DNA of 64,000 bases from Legionella anisa (GCF_001467525.1 NZ_LNXS01000001.1:62001-126000), one strand, 5' to 3'; shown: positions 1-8,552, numbered from the stretch's first letter. Made by a program: numbers and translations. The notes: generated from the sequence alone by a model not told the origin.

Positions 1-29
1 ACCATATATTTTGTATGTGGGAGCATTTT

Positions 30-734
30 ATGCCTTCGAATAAAGAAAAAGCTCATCAGTTAATCAACGAAATGCGCAAAGCGCACAAGATACCAGAACA
101 AAGCTCAATTGACGAACCAAAAGACTTTACTGATGTAAGGAATCAAGTGTCGCAAACGATTCTAGACTATTTAAACGAGTTAGAAAAAAACTTAGACCAA
201 GATGATGAAGAAACCCTTTCTCAGAAATTAGGATCACTCAGAATTTTAAGCCTCACTATCGCTGGGTACGAACTTCTCAATGGTGGATTGAAATTGATGC
301 ATAAGGTCAATGAATTCTTTACTGGGAATGACAGGGCAGATTATGAGTTATTAGTAGGATTAGGTAAGAATGTAATAGAAACAGCAAAAAACTTTAATGC
401 GCTTCTTGATGACTCATCAAAAAATTTAGGGGAGAAGGTTTGGCTCACGATGAAAGCTTATGGAAAAGCGGTAGTAAGTGGCGTTGTAGGATTGCTCGCA
501 GGAATACAGCATGGATTTAATAAAGGAGAAGGACTAATCGATACGGTGAGCAGCATGGGCCAAACTTCAGTGGCTGAAGGTTGGGCTGGTTTTTATAAAC
601 GATTTTCAGATGAGTTAGCTCGGTCTACCTGGAAAGCCACTATGGCAAATGGGAGAGAGCAAAGTGAGCAGCAGCCTATAAAGAATGATTCTGACGAGCT
701 GACACAATATCAAACTTTAACTTGCTCCGAATAA
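30..734 (+). CDS. Hypothetical helical protein, possible effector
   Basis: I do not recognise this 234-residue protein. The start at 30 is preferred over an in-frame ATG at 15 because GGGAG at 19-23 sits six bases before it. The sequence is mostly helical and charged. A weakly hydrophobic stretch rich in small residues (AVVSGVVGLLAGIQHG) lies around residues 150-170, and the tail is polar and rich in Gln, Glu and Asp. It has no signal peptide and no clear transmembrane helix. Its neighbour downstream is a toxin-antitoxin operon, so this end of the window may be accessory DNA. A secreted effector is possible from the polar C-terminus, but this is inference only. Confidence 0.6.
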   Translation: MPSNKEKAHQLINEMRKAHKIPEQSSIDEPKDFTDVRNQVSQTILDYLNELEKNLDQDDEETLSQKLGSLRILSLTIAGYELLNGGLKLMHKVNEFFTGNDRADYELLVGLGKNVIETAKNFNALLDDSSKNLGEKVWLTMKAYGKAVVSGVVGLLAGIQHGFNKGEGLIDTVSSMGQTSVAEGWAGFYKRFSDELARSTWKATMANGREQSEQQPIKNDSDELTQYQTLTCSE

Positions 735-748
735 ATCAATTTCCCTGC

Positions 749-776
749 AAATTCACAATCGTGATATCGTGAATTT
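749..776 (+). terminator. Hairpin after the first gene
   Basis: Eight-base perfect arms AAATTCAC (749-756) and GTGAATTT (769-776) enclose a 12-base loop, 15 bases after the stop of the first gene. The hairpin is AT-rich and followed by ATTATCCC rather than a long T run, so it is at best a weak terminator. It ends just before the first hip operator. Confidence 0.3.
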
Positions 777-778
777 AT

Positions 779-880
779 TATCCCATTTAAGGTATATAAT
801 CAAGAATATACCTTGAAAGGGATAAAATTGATATTATCCATTTTAGGGTATACAATTAAAAATATCCCCAATAAGGTATC
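779..880 (+). promoter_or_regulatory. Four-site HipB operator array and hip promoter
   Basis: Four 18-bp imperfect palindromes of the form TATCC-N8-GTATA start at 779, 807, 835 and 863, exactly 28 bp apart. The second reads TATAC-N8-GGATA and the fourth ends GTATC. The well-known E. coli hipBA operators are TATCC-N8-GGATA, also four in number, so these are very likely sites for autorepression by HipB and HipBA. A TATAAT at 795-800 overlaps the first site and could be the -10 element, which would put transcription start near 807. No good -35 hexamer is visible. The array ends 20 bases before the hipB start at 900. Confidence 0.8.
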
Positions 881-899
881 AATTTATTCAGGAACATTT

Positions 900-1151
900 A
901 TGCTGATTCACTCATCTCTGGAACTGGCGTTGTTGATAAAAAATCAACGAAAAAAACTGAAATTAAGCCAGGCAGAAGTTGCTGCTTTGGTGGGTTTAAA
1001 ACAAAAAACCATTTCCGCAATCGAGAATAATCCAGAACACATGCGATTAAGCACTTTATTTCGGATATTATCCGCGCTTGACTTGGATTTAAAAATATCA
1101 GCAAAAAGTGAGTCCAATACAACAAACAATCAATGGAATGATGAATGGTAA
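900..1151 (+). CDS. hipB: HipB-type antitoxin, XRE-family repressor
   Basis: This 83-residue DNA-binding antitoxin is predicted to neutralise HipA and repress the operon. Residues 13-70 form a helix-turn-helix of the XRE/Cro type (LKLSQAEVAALVGLKQKTIS, then a leucine-rich dimer helix). The reading frame is open upstream to 813, but that longer version would be translated through the operator array. The ATG at 900, with AGGAAC nine bases upstream, gives the family's normal length of about 85 residues. The gene overlaps hipA by seven bases, implying translational coupling. The C-terminus is Asn/Trp-rich and short. Confidence 0.88.
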   Translation: MLIHSSLELALLIKNQRKKLKLSQAEVAALVGLKQKTISAIENNPEHMRLSTLFRILSALDLDLKISAKSESNTTNNQWNDEW

Positions 1152-2452
1152 AGAAAAATCAAATTCTTTATGTTTTAATGAATGGCATTTTGGTGGGGAT
1201 GCTTGAGAAAACCTCCCAGGGGGGATTGAAGTTTACTTATCATCAAGATTGGTTAAATCAAGCAGGAGCCCGCCCTATTTCATTATCATTACCGCTCGTG
1301 GAACAAACCTATGCAGGCGATGTAGTATATAATTTTTTTGATAACTTGCTCCCAGATAACCAACAAATCCGCGCACGAATACAAGCACGATTTCAAATAG
1401 CAACCAGCCAACCTTTTGATCTGCTGGCGGGTATCGGCAGGGATTGCGTGGGAGCCATTCAGCTCATCACAGGCCCATTAGCTGAATTCGAGAGAAAAAT
1501 TAAATATAAGCCATTAACAGAGCAAAAAATCGCTTCGATTTTACGAAATTACCAAATAAACCCCTTAGGTATGAGTCAGGAAGAAGAGGAGTTCCGAATT
1601 TCTATTGCAGGGGCACAAGAAAAAACTGCTTTTTTATATCATGAGAACCAATGGTGCGAACCGCTTCAGGAAACGCCAACCACACATATTTTTAAATTAC
1701 CCATTGGCATTATCGCTCACCAACATATGGATTTACGAGACAGTTGTGAAAACGAATGGCTGTGCTCTCTTCTTGCAAAAAGCTATGGATTACCGGCAGC
1801 AGACTGTGACATTCTTCATTTTGAAGAGATAAAGGTTTTATCGGTAAAACGGTTTGATCGCCGGTTATCTCGAGATAACAGTTGGATTATGCGCTTGCCT
1901 CAAGAAGACCTATGCCAAGCATTAGGTGTTTCGTACAACATCAAATATCAATCGGATGGGGGACCTGGTATTAAAGAGATTATGAAATTATTGCTCGGTT
2001 CAGCAAACTCGCTTCCAGACCGCGATATGTTTTATCGTGCTCAGGTTTTTTTCTGGCTCATTGCTGGAATTGATGGCCATGCTAAAAATTTCAGTCTTTT
2101 TATTGAGCCTGAAGGAAAATACAGACTAACCCCTTTATACGACATCATGTCTGCATATCCACTAATAAAGAAAAACCAACTACAAACTCAGAAAATTAAA
2201 ATGGCAATGGCCTTAAAAGGTAAAAATACTCATTATCACTGGCATACCCTGCAACGTCGGCATTTTATAGATACTGCAAAAGAAGCGAATTACTCTCCAG
2301 AAAGAGCTGAAATCATACTTAATGAAATGCTGAAACAAACAGATTCTGTTATCCAAGAAGTCTCAAAAAAACTACCGCCATCCTTCCCTAACACTATTTC
2401 TGAACCCATATTTGAAGGATTACGAAAAACAAAACAAAAATTAGAGGAATAA
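1145..2452 (+). CDS. hipA: HipA-type serine/threonine kinase toxin
   Basis: HipA kinases phosphorylate glutamyl-tRNA synthetase in E. coli and trigger growth arrest and persistence. The length of 435 residues matches the family (about 440). The N-subdomain 1 is at residues 8-100 and the kinase fold follows. Key residues are kept: Ser153 in RISIAGAQEKTAFL corresponds to the autophosphorylated Ser150, Asp310 in AGIDGHAKNFS to the catalytic base Asp309, and Asp333 in LYDIMSAYP to the Mg-binding Asp332. The toxin therefore looks intact and active. It overlaps hipB by seven bases. The target in this organism is not known from sequence. Confidence 0.92.
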   Translation: MVKKNQILYVLMNGILVGMLEKTSQGGLKFTYHQDWLNQAGARPISLSLPLVEQTYAGDVVYNFFDNLLPDNQQIRARIQARFQIATSQPFDLLAGIGRDCVGAIQLITGPLAEFERKIKYKPLTEQKIASILRNYQINPLGMSQEEEEFRISIAGAQEKTAFLYHENQWCEPLQETPTTHIFKLPIGIIAHQHMDLRDSCENEWLCSLLAKSYGLPAADCDILHFEEIKVLSVKRFDRRLSRDNSWIMRLPQEDLCQALGVSYNIKYQSDGGPGIKEIMKLLLGSANSLPDRDMFYRAQVFFWLIAGIDGHAKNFSLFIEPEGKYRLTPLYDIMSAYPLIKKNQLQTQKIKMAMALKGKNTHYHWHTLQRRHFIDTAKEANYSPERAEIILNEMLKQTDSVIQEVSKKLPPSFPNTISEPIFEGLRKTKQKLEE

Positions 2453-2604
2453 CGGTTTTTAAATCTATATATTTCGAATCAAAAATCAACCAGTCTATCA
2501 TTAAAAATTCTCATAATAAATAAGAAATTATGAAAAATTATACTTTTTTGAAAATTGTCTACTATATTTATTTTTAAATAACAAAAATAAAATTAGGGGA
2601 TATC

Positions 2605-3480
2605 ATGTTACTTCGATGGGCCGGTGTAACGTTTTTGTTCTGCATACTTAATTCTCCATGTTTTGCCGAAGAAAAAGAAATTGCGATTACAATTGATGAT
2701 TTACCCTTTGTTGGTTCTGGTTCCAGCACTCCGGCAAGTCTGAAAAGAACCCAAGCTCGATTTATGGCTATAGTGAATGCTCTTGTTGACAATCAAGTTC
2801 CAGCCACCGGATTTGTCATTGGTGAAGCAGTTGCGAAAAATGAATGGGATCTTTTAGAAACATTCCGTAATCAAGGCTTTGCTCTAGGTAATCACACTTA
2901 TACTCATAAAAGTTTGAATAACATGAGTGCTGATAAATATATAGCAGATATAGACCGTGCTGATACTGTCTTAGCGCCTGTATTGACAGAGCCTAAATAT
3001 TTTCGCTATCCCTACCTAGCCGAAGGTACTGGTCAAAAAAAACAAAAAGTGTATGACTACCTGGCCGCACATCAATACACTATTGCCCCAGTAACGATCG
3101 ACAGTAAAGACTATGAGTTTAACGCACGTTTCTACAGGATACCTTATAGAAAAAGAGCTCAAAATCTACCCGCATTTAAAAAACGTTATTTGGCTTACAT
3201 TTGGCAACAGACATTAAGAGCTGAAAAAAATGCAAAAGGGAAAAATGTCAAACAAATTTTATTAATCCATGCAAATCTTCTTAACAGTTTATGTTTAGAA
3301 GACATCATTGAAATGTATCGAAAAAATGGATACAAATTTATTAGCTTAGCTGATGCTTTAAAAGACAATACAGCTCAATCATTGAATAATAATACAGAAG
3401 CATTAAACAGTGTGATACCACCACTAAAAGAGTCAGGGCAGAAGTCTGAGGTAAATAAAGTATCCGGAAAACAAAGTTAA
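2605..3480 (+). CDS. Secreted polysaccharide deacetylase (NodB domain)
   Basis: This is a 291-residue exported deacetylase of carbohydrate esterase family 4, which removes N-acetyl groups from chitin, peptidoglycan or related glycans. A signal peptide (hydrophobic 7-20, cleavage near Ala21) precedes the domain. NodB motifs are visible: TIDD with the catalytic base pair Asp31-Asp32, the metal-binding HTYTH (His97 and His101), RYPY near residue 134, and a late LLIHANLL motif with the second catalytic His. AGGGGA lies ten bases before the ATG. The last 45 residues are polar and unlike the family. It stands alone, 150 bp after hipA. The substrate cannot be told from sequence. Confidence 0.85.
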   Translation: MLLRWAGVTFLFCILNSPCFAEEKEIAITIDDLPFVGSGSSTPASLKRTQARFMAIVNALVDNQVPATGFVIGEAVAKNEWDLLETFRNQGFALGNHTYTHKSLNNMSADKYIADIDRADTVLAPVLTEPKYFRYPYLAEGTGQKKQKVYDYLAAHQYTIAPVTIDSKDYEFNARFYRIPYRKRAQNLPAFKKRYLAYIWQQTLRAEKNAKGKNVKQILLIHANLLNSLCLEDIIEMYRKNGYKFISLADALKDNTAQSLNNNTEALNSVIPPLKESGQKSEVNKVSGKQS

Positions 3481-3524
3481 TTGATACAGCCTTTCCATAT
3501 ATCTCATTCACTCTGCACTGTCTT

Positions 3525-3560
3525 CAGGATCCAGAAATCATATAAAATCACTGGATCCTG
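3525..3560. repeat. 10-bp inverted repeat
   Basis: Perfect arms CAGGATCCAG (3525-3534) and CTGGATCCTG (3551-3560) lie 45 bases after the deacetylase stop. They are followed by CAAAAAAACTC, so the structure may also end the transcript. The gene-free stretch 3481-3957 holds only this palindrome and the larger pair at 3703-3865; the intervening DNA shows no convincing gene. Confidence 0.45.
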
Positions 3561-3702
3561 CAAAAAAACTCTACGAACAAGTCGCTGTCTCTTGCTCACA
3601 TCTCTGCGCCTAGGCCTTGCTGCTTGTCCTTGAGAGATCCACACAAAATTTAAACACGAAAATACATATTCTACGTCTTCTGTTATACCCAAAAAGGCTG
3701 TC

Positions 3703-3865
3703 ATCCCTGCGTAGGCAGGGATCCATTTACAATGTACGCGGGAAAAGCAAATTAAAAAAGTGAAAAGACAATGGAAAATTAACTTTAATTAAGTGAAACC
3801 ATCCTCCGTGGCTTCATTTGAGCGATGAACTATCTTGATGGATGGATCCCTGCCTACGCAGGGAT
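3703..3865. repeat. REP-like pair, 24-bp perfect inverted arms
   Basis: The arm ATCCCTGCGTAGGCAGGGAT plus CCAT at 3703-3726 is repeated as its exact reverse complement at 3842-3865, giving 24-bp terminal inverted repeats about 115 bp apart. Each arm is itself palindromic (CCCTGC-GTAG-GCAGGG). Such units resemble the REP sequences common in proteobacterial genomes, here in the inverted-pair arrangement that short non-autonomous elements often take. No transposase is present. Confidence 0.7.
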
Positions 3866-3957
3866 TACAGCCAACAATTGACATGCTACCTGGTTAAATT
3901 TTGTGGGGTTCTTTCAGGACTTGTCCACAGGACCTCAGAATAGAACTGGGCGTTAAA

Positions 3958-5172
3958 TTATCCAGAAATCAATTTATTTTTCTCTAGGCGAGATATTGCA
4001 TGCTTAGGAAGAAGAATCCAGTAATGCCCCTGATTCTTCATATGACCTGCAATTAAAGTGGCTTTTTCACCACCACCCCAAAAGACATCCCCGCGTACTT
4101 TACCACGTATTGCGCCGCCAGTATCTTGAGCAATCATCAAACGCTGCATGGGTTTATTTTTATCAGGATTCTTACTGTCTGGACGCGTAGTACTTAGCCA
4201 AAGAGGAGCGCCCATAGGCACCCATTGCTTGTCAATGGCCAGCGAATAACCCGGTGTTAAAGCCACACCTTGCGAACCTAATGCGACTCCATCCGACATT
4301 TTACGGAAGAAAACAAAAGATTTATTTTGATTGATCACTTTATCCATCTGTTTGGGATGAGCTTCCAAGTACCGTTTTATTGCCTGCATGGACGCATTAT
4401 CTTTAGTCATAACCCCTTTTTTGATCAACACTCCGGCAATCGCAGTATATGGTTTGCCATTTTGAGCATCATAACCAACATAAAGGTTATTACCATCTTC
4501 AAGTTCAATTACTCCTGAACCTTGAATTTCCAAAAACAAACGATCTATAGGACTGTTAATCCATACTAAAACGCGCGCCTTACCCTTAAGTGCACCATGA
4601 TTAATTTGTGCGCGAGTGTAATAAGGGACGAATTTCTTACCCTCTACCCGCCCTACAATGCCGCGACTTTTAAAATCATTAAAAAACATACCTAAATCAG
4701 CAGTTATAAGATCATCTGGAGTCTCATAAAGAGGAACATGAAACTCTTTGGATTTAGTATAACTTCCTTTAATTGCAGGCACATAATAACCTGTAAATAA
4801 GCCAGGTCTTTCACCGGTATCAGTAAACTCTACAGGAATAAACCATTTTTCAAAAAATTGTTTTGCTTCATTCTCAGCTGTGGGAGAAATCTTTAAAGCT
4901 TCTTTACACGCCGGTTGCCAATCTTTTACTTGTAAATTGATCTGATCCGTCCCGACAATCTGCTCCGGATTTTGCTTGATAAAAGCACGGCAGGAGGTTT
5001 GAAAAGTCAGTAAAGACTTTTTTAGATCCGTTGATTTCCAACCAGGTAACCGATCAAAATCAGCCTGTCTGAACATGGTTGATGGTTGCTTTACTGGCCA
5101 AAACCACCACATTAAACTACTCAAGGCAATTAAGGCTAAAAAAAGTGTAATAGAGATTATTTTCGTTTTCAT
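3958..5172 (-). CDS. mltA: Membrane-bound lytic transglycosylase A
   Basis: MltA cleaves the glycan strands of peptidoglycan, forming 1,6-anhydromuropeptides during growth and remodelling. The product is about 404 residues. An N-terminal hydrophobic anchor (residues 5-24) is followed by the MltA beta-barrel (GYYVP, LFLEIQGSG) and the C-terminal 3D domain with DTGGAIRGKVRGD and the catalytic aspartate region. The frame is open to a TTG at 5223, but the ATG at 5172 opens directly onto the signal anchor and is preferred. No lipobox cysteine is obvious near the anchor end, unlike E. coli MltA, which is a lipoprotein. Confidence 0.9.
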   Translation of the reverse strand: MKTKIISITLFLALIALSSLMWWFWPVKQPSTMFRQADFDRLPGWKSTDLKKSLLTFQTSCRAFIKQNPEQIVGTDQINLQVKDWQPACKEALKISPTAENEAKQFFEKWFIPVEFTDTGERPGLFTGYYVPAIKGSYTKSKEFHVPLYETPDDLITADLGMFFNDFKSRGIVGRVEGKKFVPYYTRAQINHGALKGKARVLVWINSPIDRLFLEIQGSGVIELEDGNNLYVGYDAQNGKPYTAIAGVLIKKGVMTKDNASMQAIKRYLEAHPKQMDKVINQNKSFVFFRKMSDGVALGSQGVALTPGYSLAIDKQWVPMGAPLWLSTTRPDSKNPDKNKPMQRLMIAQDTGGAIRGKVRGDVFWGGGEKATLIAGHMKNQGHYWILLPKHAISRLEKNKLISG

Positions 5173-5495
5173 AGGCGGACAATTTTTACACGTTGTGGAA
5201 TATTTTGCAACAATAAAAGGCAAAATTTAAACATTAATCTCTTGCCAAAAACTATTAATGAGTAAAAGCTGCTTTTAATAATAATCTGATTTTAATTAAT
5301 TTTTTTAGAACGTACAAATAAAATAATTGCATCACTATGCACTACAAAAAAAATTTAGTGAATGTGTAAAACCAATTGATTTAAAGCATTTAGATAAGTT
5401 AAAAATGTCATCGGAAATTTGACGAGACTCTAGGGTCTGTTTCCATTTCGCCAGATTGAAAGGTAAACAGACTCTGAATATTGAATAAAATTTAT
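5173..5495. other. Gene-free AT-rich spacer with a mini-repeat
   Basis: I see no gene between mltA and pilX. The left two thirds are very AT-rich and may carry the mltA promoter. At 5433-5476 the sequence GGGTCTGTTTCCATTTCG and a partial inverted copy (GTAAACAGACTCTG) form a small imperfect hairpin. This arm is the same as the ends of the larger elements at 17176-17283 and 59192-59470, so it looks like a shortened copy of that family. Confidence 0.5.
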
Positions 5496-6167
5496 TTATA
5501 GAGAAGGCAAATATCGCCAGCTACTCACTCCCAGAGGAGTAACATGTTCCGTTGCAAGGCAAGGGATCGCTCTTCCTGAACTAATAAGCCTTATTTGCAA
5601 TAGAGATACAGGAGATCCCTCTTCAAAGGGAGCAACAGTCACCCGTTGATGATGCGATGCTGATTTTCGTCCTTTATAACGAACTACCAAACACGGAAAC
5701 TCTCCTAAATCCTCAATATAATATTTGTATTGAGTTAAACCACTTTTTAAGGAGCACCCTTTGTGTTCGAGTAAATTATGTATCACTTGATTTGCAGAGT
5801 CTGAACGTATCACACAGTCCGAATTTAATGTTGTGTGTTGGTGCAGCAATCGCAATGCCACACCCTCAAGTTGATAAAAATTCTGGTGCAATACTTCTTG
5901 TTTATTAATTGTCTTGTAATACAGTAAAACATGCTGCATCGAAGTCAAAATAAGCAAACTAATCACACCGATAATAAGTAAGGTTATAAATAAAATAAAT
6001 CCTTGATTTTTTCTACTCGCTCTCTTCGGCAACTCGCTCCAGTGGGAGAAGTGCAAGGAGATACGGCGCGCAGAACCGGAGTGTACACGCCAGTACATGA
6101 GGATTCGAGCACCGTATCGACGAAGCAATTTTCCTCTGGAGTAGAGTTTCCGAAGAGAGCCGCTCAT
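5496..6167 (-). CDS. pilX: Minor pilin, PilX-like, with interrupted leader
   Basis: PilX is a minor (pseudo)pilin that helps prime type IV pilus assembly in the inner membrane. The prepilin core is clear: RKNQG followed by FILFITLLIIGVISLLIL, with predicted cleavage after Gly56. The start at 6167 overlaps the pilW stop as ATGA. Oddly, about 47 arginine- and serine-rich residues lie between the start and the cleavage motif. They are encoded by a palindromic element (6019-6160), whereas a usual leader would be around 10 residues. There is no start codon close to the cleavage site. The gene may still work with a long leader, or may be impaired. Confidence 0.75.
   Translation of the reverse strand: MSGSLRKLYSRGKLLRRYGARILMYWRVHSGSARRISLHFSHWSELPKRASRKNQGFILFITLLIIGVISLLILTSMQHVLLYYKTINKQEVLHQNFYQLEGVALRLLHQHTTLNSDCVIRSDSANQVIHNLLEHKGCSLKSGLTQYKYYIEDLGEFPCLVVRYKGRKSASHHQRVTVAPFEEGSPVSLLQIRLISSGRAIPCLATEHVTPLGVSSWRYLPSL
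6019..6160. repeat. Palindromic element inside the pilX leader
   Basis: The ends are imperfect inverted repeats of about 30 bp: GCTCTCTTCGGCAACTCGCT at 6019 and the complement of GCTCTCTTCGGAAACTCTAC at 6160. The 142-bp unit is clearly richer in G+C than the DNA around it and contains no gene of its own. It lies in frame within pilX, giving an arginine-rich leader extension. It behaves like a short non-autonomous palindromic insertion. Confidence 0.7.
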
Positions 6168-6907
6168 GAGCCACGCACCAGAACCCTAAGCTCATACGTT
6201 TTGTTCTCATCCAACCCCATGATAATTTCAAGAAACTGCCTCTCTTTTATGTGTCGAATTCGAGTATGTATGAAATGAATTAAAGGCGTTATTTCTTCTG
6301 TTTGTACCAACTGATAATGTAACGTATCCACATAATTCGTATTTCTCTTAATAAACCATTTCTCCTCAAGATACTCACCAATGTATGCTGAGCGGCCATA
6401 AGAAAAAAATAGAGGTTTGTTCAAAGTAATAAGCGAATTTTTACTTTGTTGTTCCACGTCGAATAGTTCGTGTACCTCTGCATGTTCGCAATCAGAGATG
6501 AGTATGGGACGCTTTTTATGAAGTATCACTGGCTCCTCAATCACTATTTTTGTTGCACCTTGAATTTTGATTATTTTTGCAAAATGTTCGCTCATACGAG
6601 TTACTTGAATAAATTGATTCGGTTGATTTTCAGCTTGCAGTGCATGAATTCTGTTTTGATGATTTCTCCGATCAATAACTTGCAAACGGTCAATGCCCAA
6701 ACATGGGGTAAAACCTGCACGTCGAATACTATCACTCAATAAATCACCCACCCATTGTAAGTCAAAACGTGTTTCTAAAACTTTTTCTGTTTCAAGATAT
6801 TGACGCTTACTTCCCAAATAAAGTTGGATTAATGGAGTTATAATCACACTGGCAAGAAAAAGACTGATTAGTACTTCCGTCAGGCTGATTCCCATTTGCT
6901 TTTTCAT
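6164..6907 (-). CDS. pilW: Minor pilin, PilW-like
   Basis: This 247-residue protein carries a type III (prepilin) signal: MKKQMG followed by ISLTEVLISLFLASVIITPL, with the usual Glu at position +5 of the mature protein. PilW proteins join PilV, PilX and FimU-like pilins in the initiation complex of type IV pili. It has ATGA overlaps on both sides (with pilV at 6904-6907 and pilX at 6164-6167), indicating one translationally coupled operon. The C-terminal part has a conserved pilin pattern but no recognisable enzyme domain. Name given on prepilin signal, size and order. Confidence 0.8.
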   Translation of the reverse strand: MKKQMGISLTEVLISLFLASVIITPLIQLYLGSKRQYLETEKVLETRFDLQWVGDLLSDSIRRAGFTPCLGIDRLQVIDRRNHQNRIHALQAENQPNQFIQVTRMSEHFAKIIKIQGATKIVIEEPVILHKKRPILISDCEHAEVHELFDVEQQSKNSLITLNKPLFFSYGRSAYIGEYLEEKWFIKRNTNYVDTLHYQLVQTEEITPLIHFIHTRIRHIKERQFLEIIMGLDENKTYELRVLVRGS

Positions 6908-7224
6908 TGACCACTTCCCATAAGATGATGGTGACGGGTTATAGAGCCTACTTGTTCAAACCATACAAGATGGAGGAGTAACTGTTGATTTTTTAGCTGT
7001 ATATCCAAATGATACGGAGAAGGGGTTGGTGGAAGTTTTGAAACTTTGGCCATCATCGTTTCTTCAATTTGATCAAGAAATTGAGACCCTTGTGCTCTAA
7101 AAATTAATTGATTTAATAATTGTTTACTCTGCCCTTGTTGTTGTAATAAAGCCAGAGTCAAAGTTGTTATCAGTGATAAAGATACCAATACTTCAGTAAG
7201 GGAAAATCCCTTTTGCCAATTCAT
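6904..7224 (-). CDS. pilV: Minor pilin, PilV-like, short
   Basis: The first gene of the minor-pilin operon. From the ATG at 7224 it encodes 106 residues with a six-residue leader MNWQKG and mature start FSLTEVLVSLSLITTLTLAL, a textbook prepilin. The frame remains open to 7287, but that would put 26 residues before the cleavage site. It is shorter than most PilV proteins (about 150-185 residues), and its C-terminus is His-rich (HHHLMGSGQ). The stop overlaps the pilW start as ATGA. PilY1 and PilE genes, usually next in this operon, are absent here. Confidence 0.72.
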   Translation of the reverse strand: MNWQKGFSLTEVLVSLSLITTLTLALLQQQGQSKQLLNQLIFRAQGSQFLDQIEETMMAKVSKLPPTPSPYHLDIQLKNQQLLLHLVWFEQVGSITRHHHLMGSGQ

Positions 7225-7417
7225 ATTCCATTTTCCAGTGGGTTGGTTTGCCACGCAAAGATTAACGCCTTGAAAATAAAAATTCAAGACCTGTGCTCAC
7301 TACCTAGAGATCATAAATAGACATGCAATACGATATAGAATGATTTTTAATTCAATGAGCTCGTGACAGAAAGCTAAAGCTTGGATAATATGAGAAACTT
7401 TTAGTTAGGGAAAATTT

Positions 7418-8548
7418 ATGGCAGTGAACTTTCAACAATTACCTCATCCAGGCATACAATCTTTAGTCCCTTATAAACCAGGAAAATCTATAGAAGAACT
7501 AGCACGTGAGAAAGGGATTAACGACAATGACATTATTAAAATGGCAAGTAATGAAAATCCTCTAGGTTGCAGCCCTTTAGCCTTTGCCTCATTAAAAGAA
7601 ATGTCACCTCACCTCTTAGCTACTTACCCCTCACCAATGAACCATCCTTTAATGCCTAAGCTTGCGAATAAACTCGCAATCGATATGGATCAACTTTTTG
7701 TAAGCAATGGTTCGGATTATATATACACTATTCTACTCAACTGCTTTGCACTGCATCATGACAAACACATCATCACGCACGAATATGCGTTTAGCACCTA
7801 TGCGATTCAAGCCAACACCTTGAATATCCCGGTTCGCTCCATTGAAATCGATCCGGATTGGCATGTTAATGTAGATAAATTGATTCAAGCATGCAATTCA
7901 AAAACCGCCATCATTTTTTTAGCGAATCCCAATAATCCTACTGGTATTCTGATTAACCAAAAAGAAATAAAACGTCTGTTAGAAAATATTCCTGAAAGTA
8001 CTCTATTGGTTCTCGATGAAGCGTATTATGAGTATGCAGCATCTCAATTAAGCTGTAATAGCATTGAATGGTTAGCCCAACATCCTAATTTAGTGATTAC
8101 ACGAACTTTTTCAAAAATATACGGGTTAGCAGGTGTTCGTTTAGGTTATGCAATAGCACATCCCTCAATAGTTGATCTCATGCGACGTGTCCAGTTACCG
8201 TTTACAGTAAATCAAGTCGCACTGACCACTGCTCATGCTGCCTTGGATGATGATCAATTTATTCAATTAAGTTTGCAAACCAATGCAGAAGGAATGCTGC
8301 AAATGAAAGATGGATTTAATCAATTAAATATCGATTACTTACCCTCAGCATGCAATTTTCTTACCTTTGATTGTAAGGAGGACGGTATGTTGCTCTATAA
8401 CTATCTATTAGATAAAGGTATCATAGTGCGACCTCTGCATCCGTATAAGATGAACAATTACATAAGAGTAACCGTAGGAACTAAGGAGCAGAATGATCGA
8501 TTTTTTGATGCATTGAGTAATTACCAGACCCTACATGTAAGGAAATAA
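7418..8548 (+). CDS. hisC: Histidinol-phosphate aminotransferase
   Basis: This PLP-dependent class II aminotransferase (376 residues) converts imidazole acetol phosphate to histidinol phosphate with glutamate. The family motifs are present: MASNENPLG near residue 40, NPNNPTG near 170, and TRTFSKIYGLAGVRLGYA, which contains the Schiff-base lysine. AGGGAAA sits seven bases before the ATG. It is not in a his operon. The next gene, four bases on, is phhB, so a second role as an aromatic aminotransferase is plausible; HisC relatives commonly accept phenylalanine or tyrosine. That role is inference from the neighbour. Confidence 0.9.
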   Translation: MAVNFQQLPHPGIQSLVPYKPGKSIEELAREKGINDNDIIKMASNENPLGCSPLAFASLKEMSPHLLATYPSPMNHPLMPKLANKLAIDMDQLFVSNGSDYIYTILLNCFALHHDKHIITHEYAFSTYAIQANTLNIPVRSIEIDPDWHVNVDKLIQACNSKTAIIFLANPNNPTGILINQKEIKRLLENIPESTLLVLDEAYYEYAASQLSCNSIEWLAQHPNLVITRTFSKIYGLAGVRLGYAIAHPSIVDLMRRVQLPFTVNQVALTTAHAALDDDQFIQLSLQTNAEGMLQMKDGFNQLNIDYLPSACNFLTFDCKEDGMLLYNYLLDKGIIVRPLHPYKMNNYIRVTVGTKEQNDRFFDALSNYQTLHVRK

Positions 8549-8552
8549 TAAA

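Noticed and set aside
813..899. Upstream extension of hipB from 813
   Set aside because: It would be translated through the four-site operator array; the ATG at 900 gives normal length and has a ribosome site.
6013..6231. A minus-strand frame of 72 codons across the pilX element
   Set aside because: It is an alternative reading of the same palindromic element and pilW end, with no start signal; the prepilin frame explains the DNA better.
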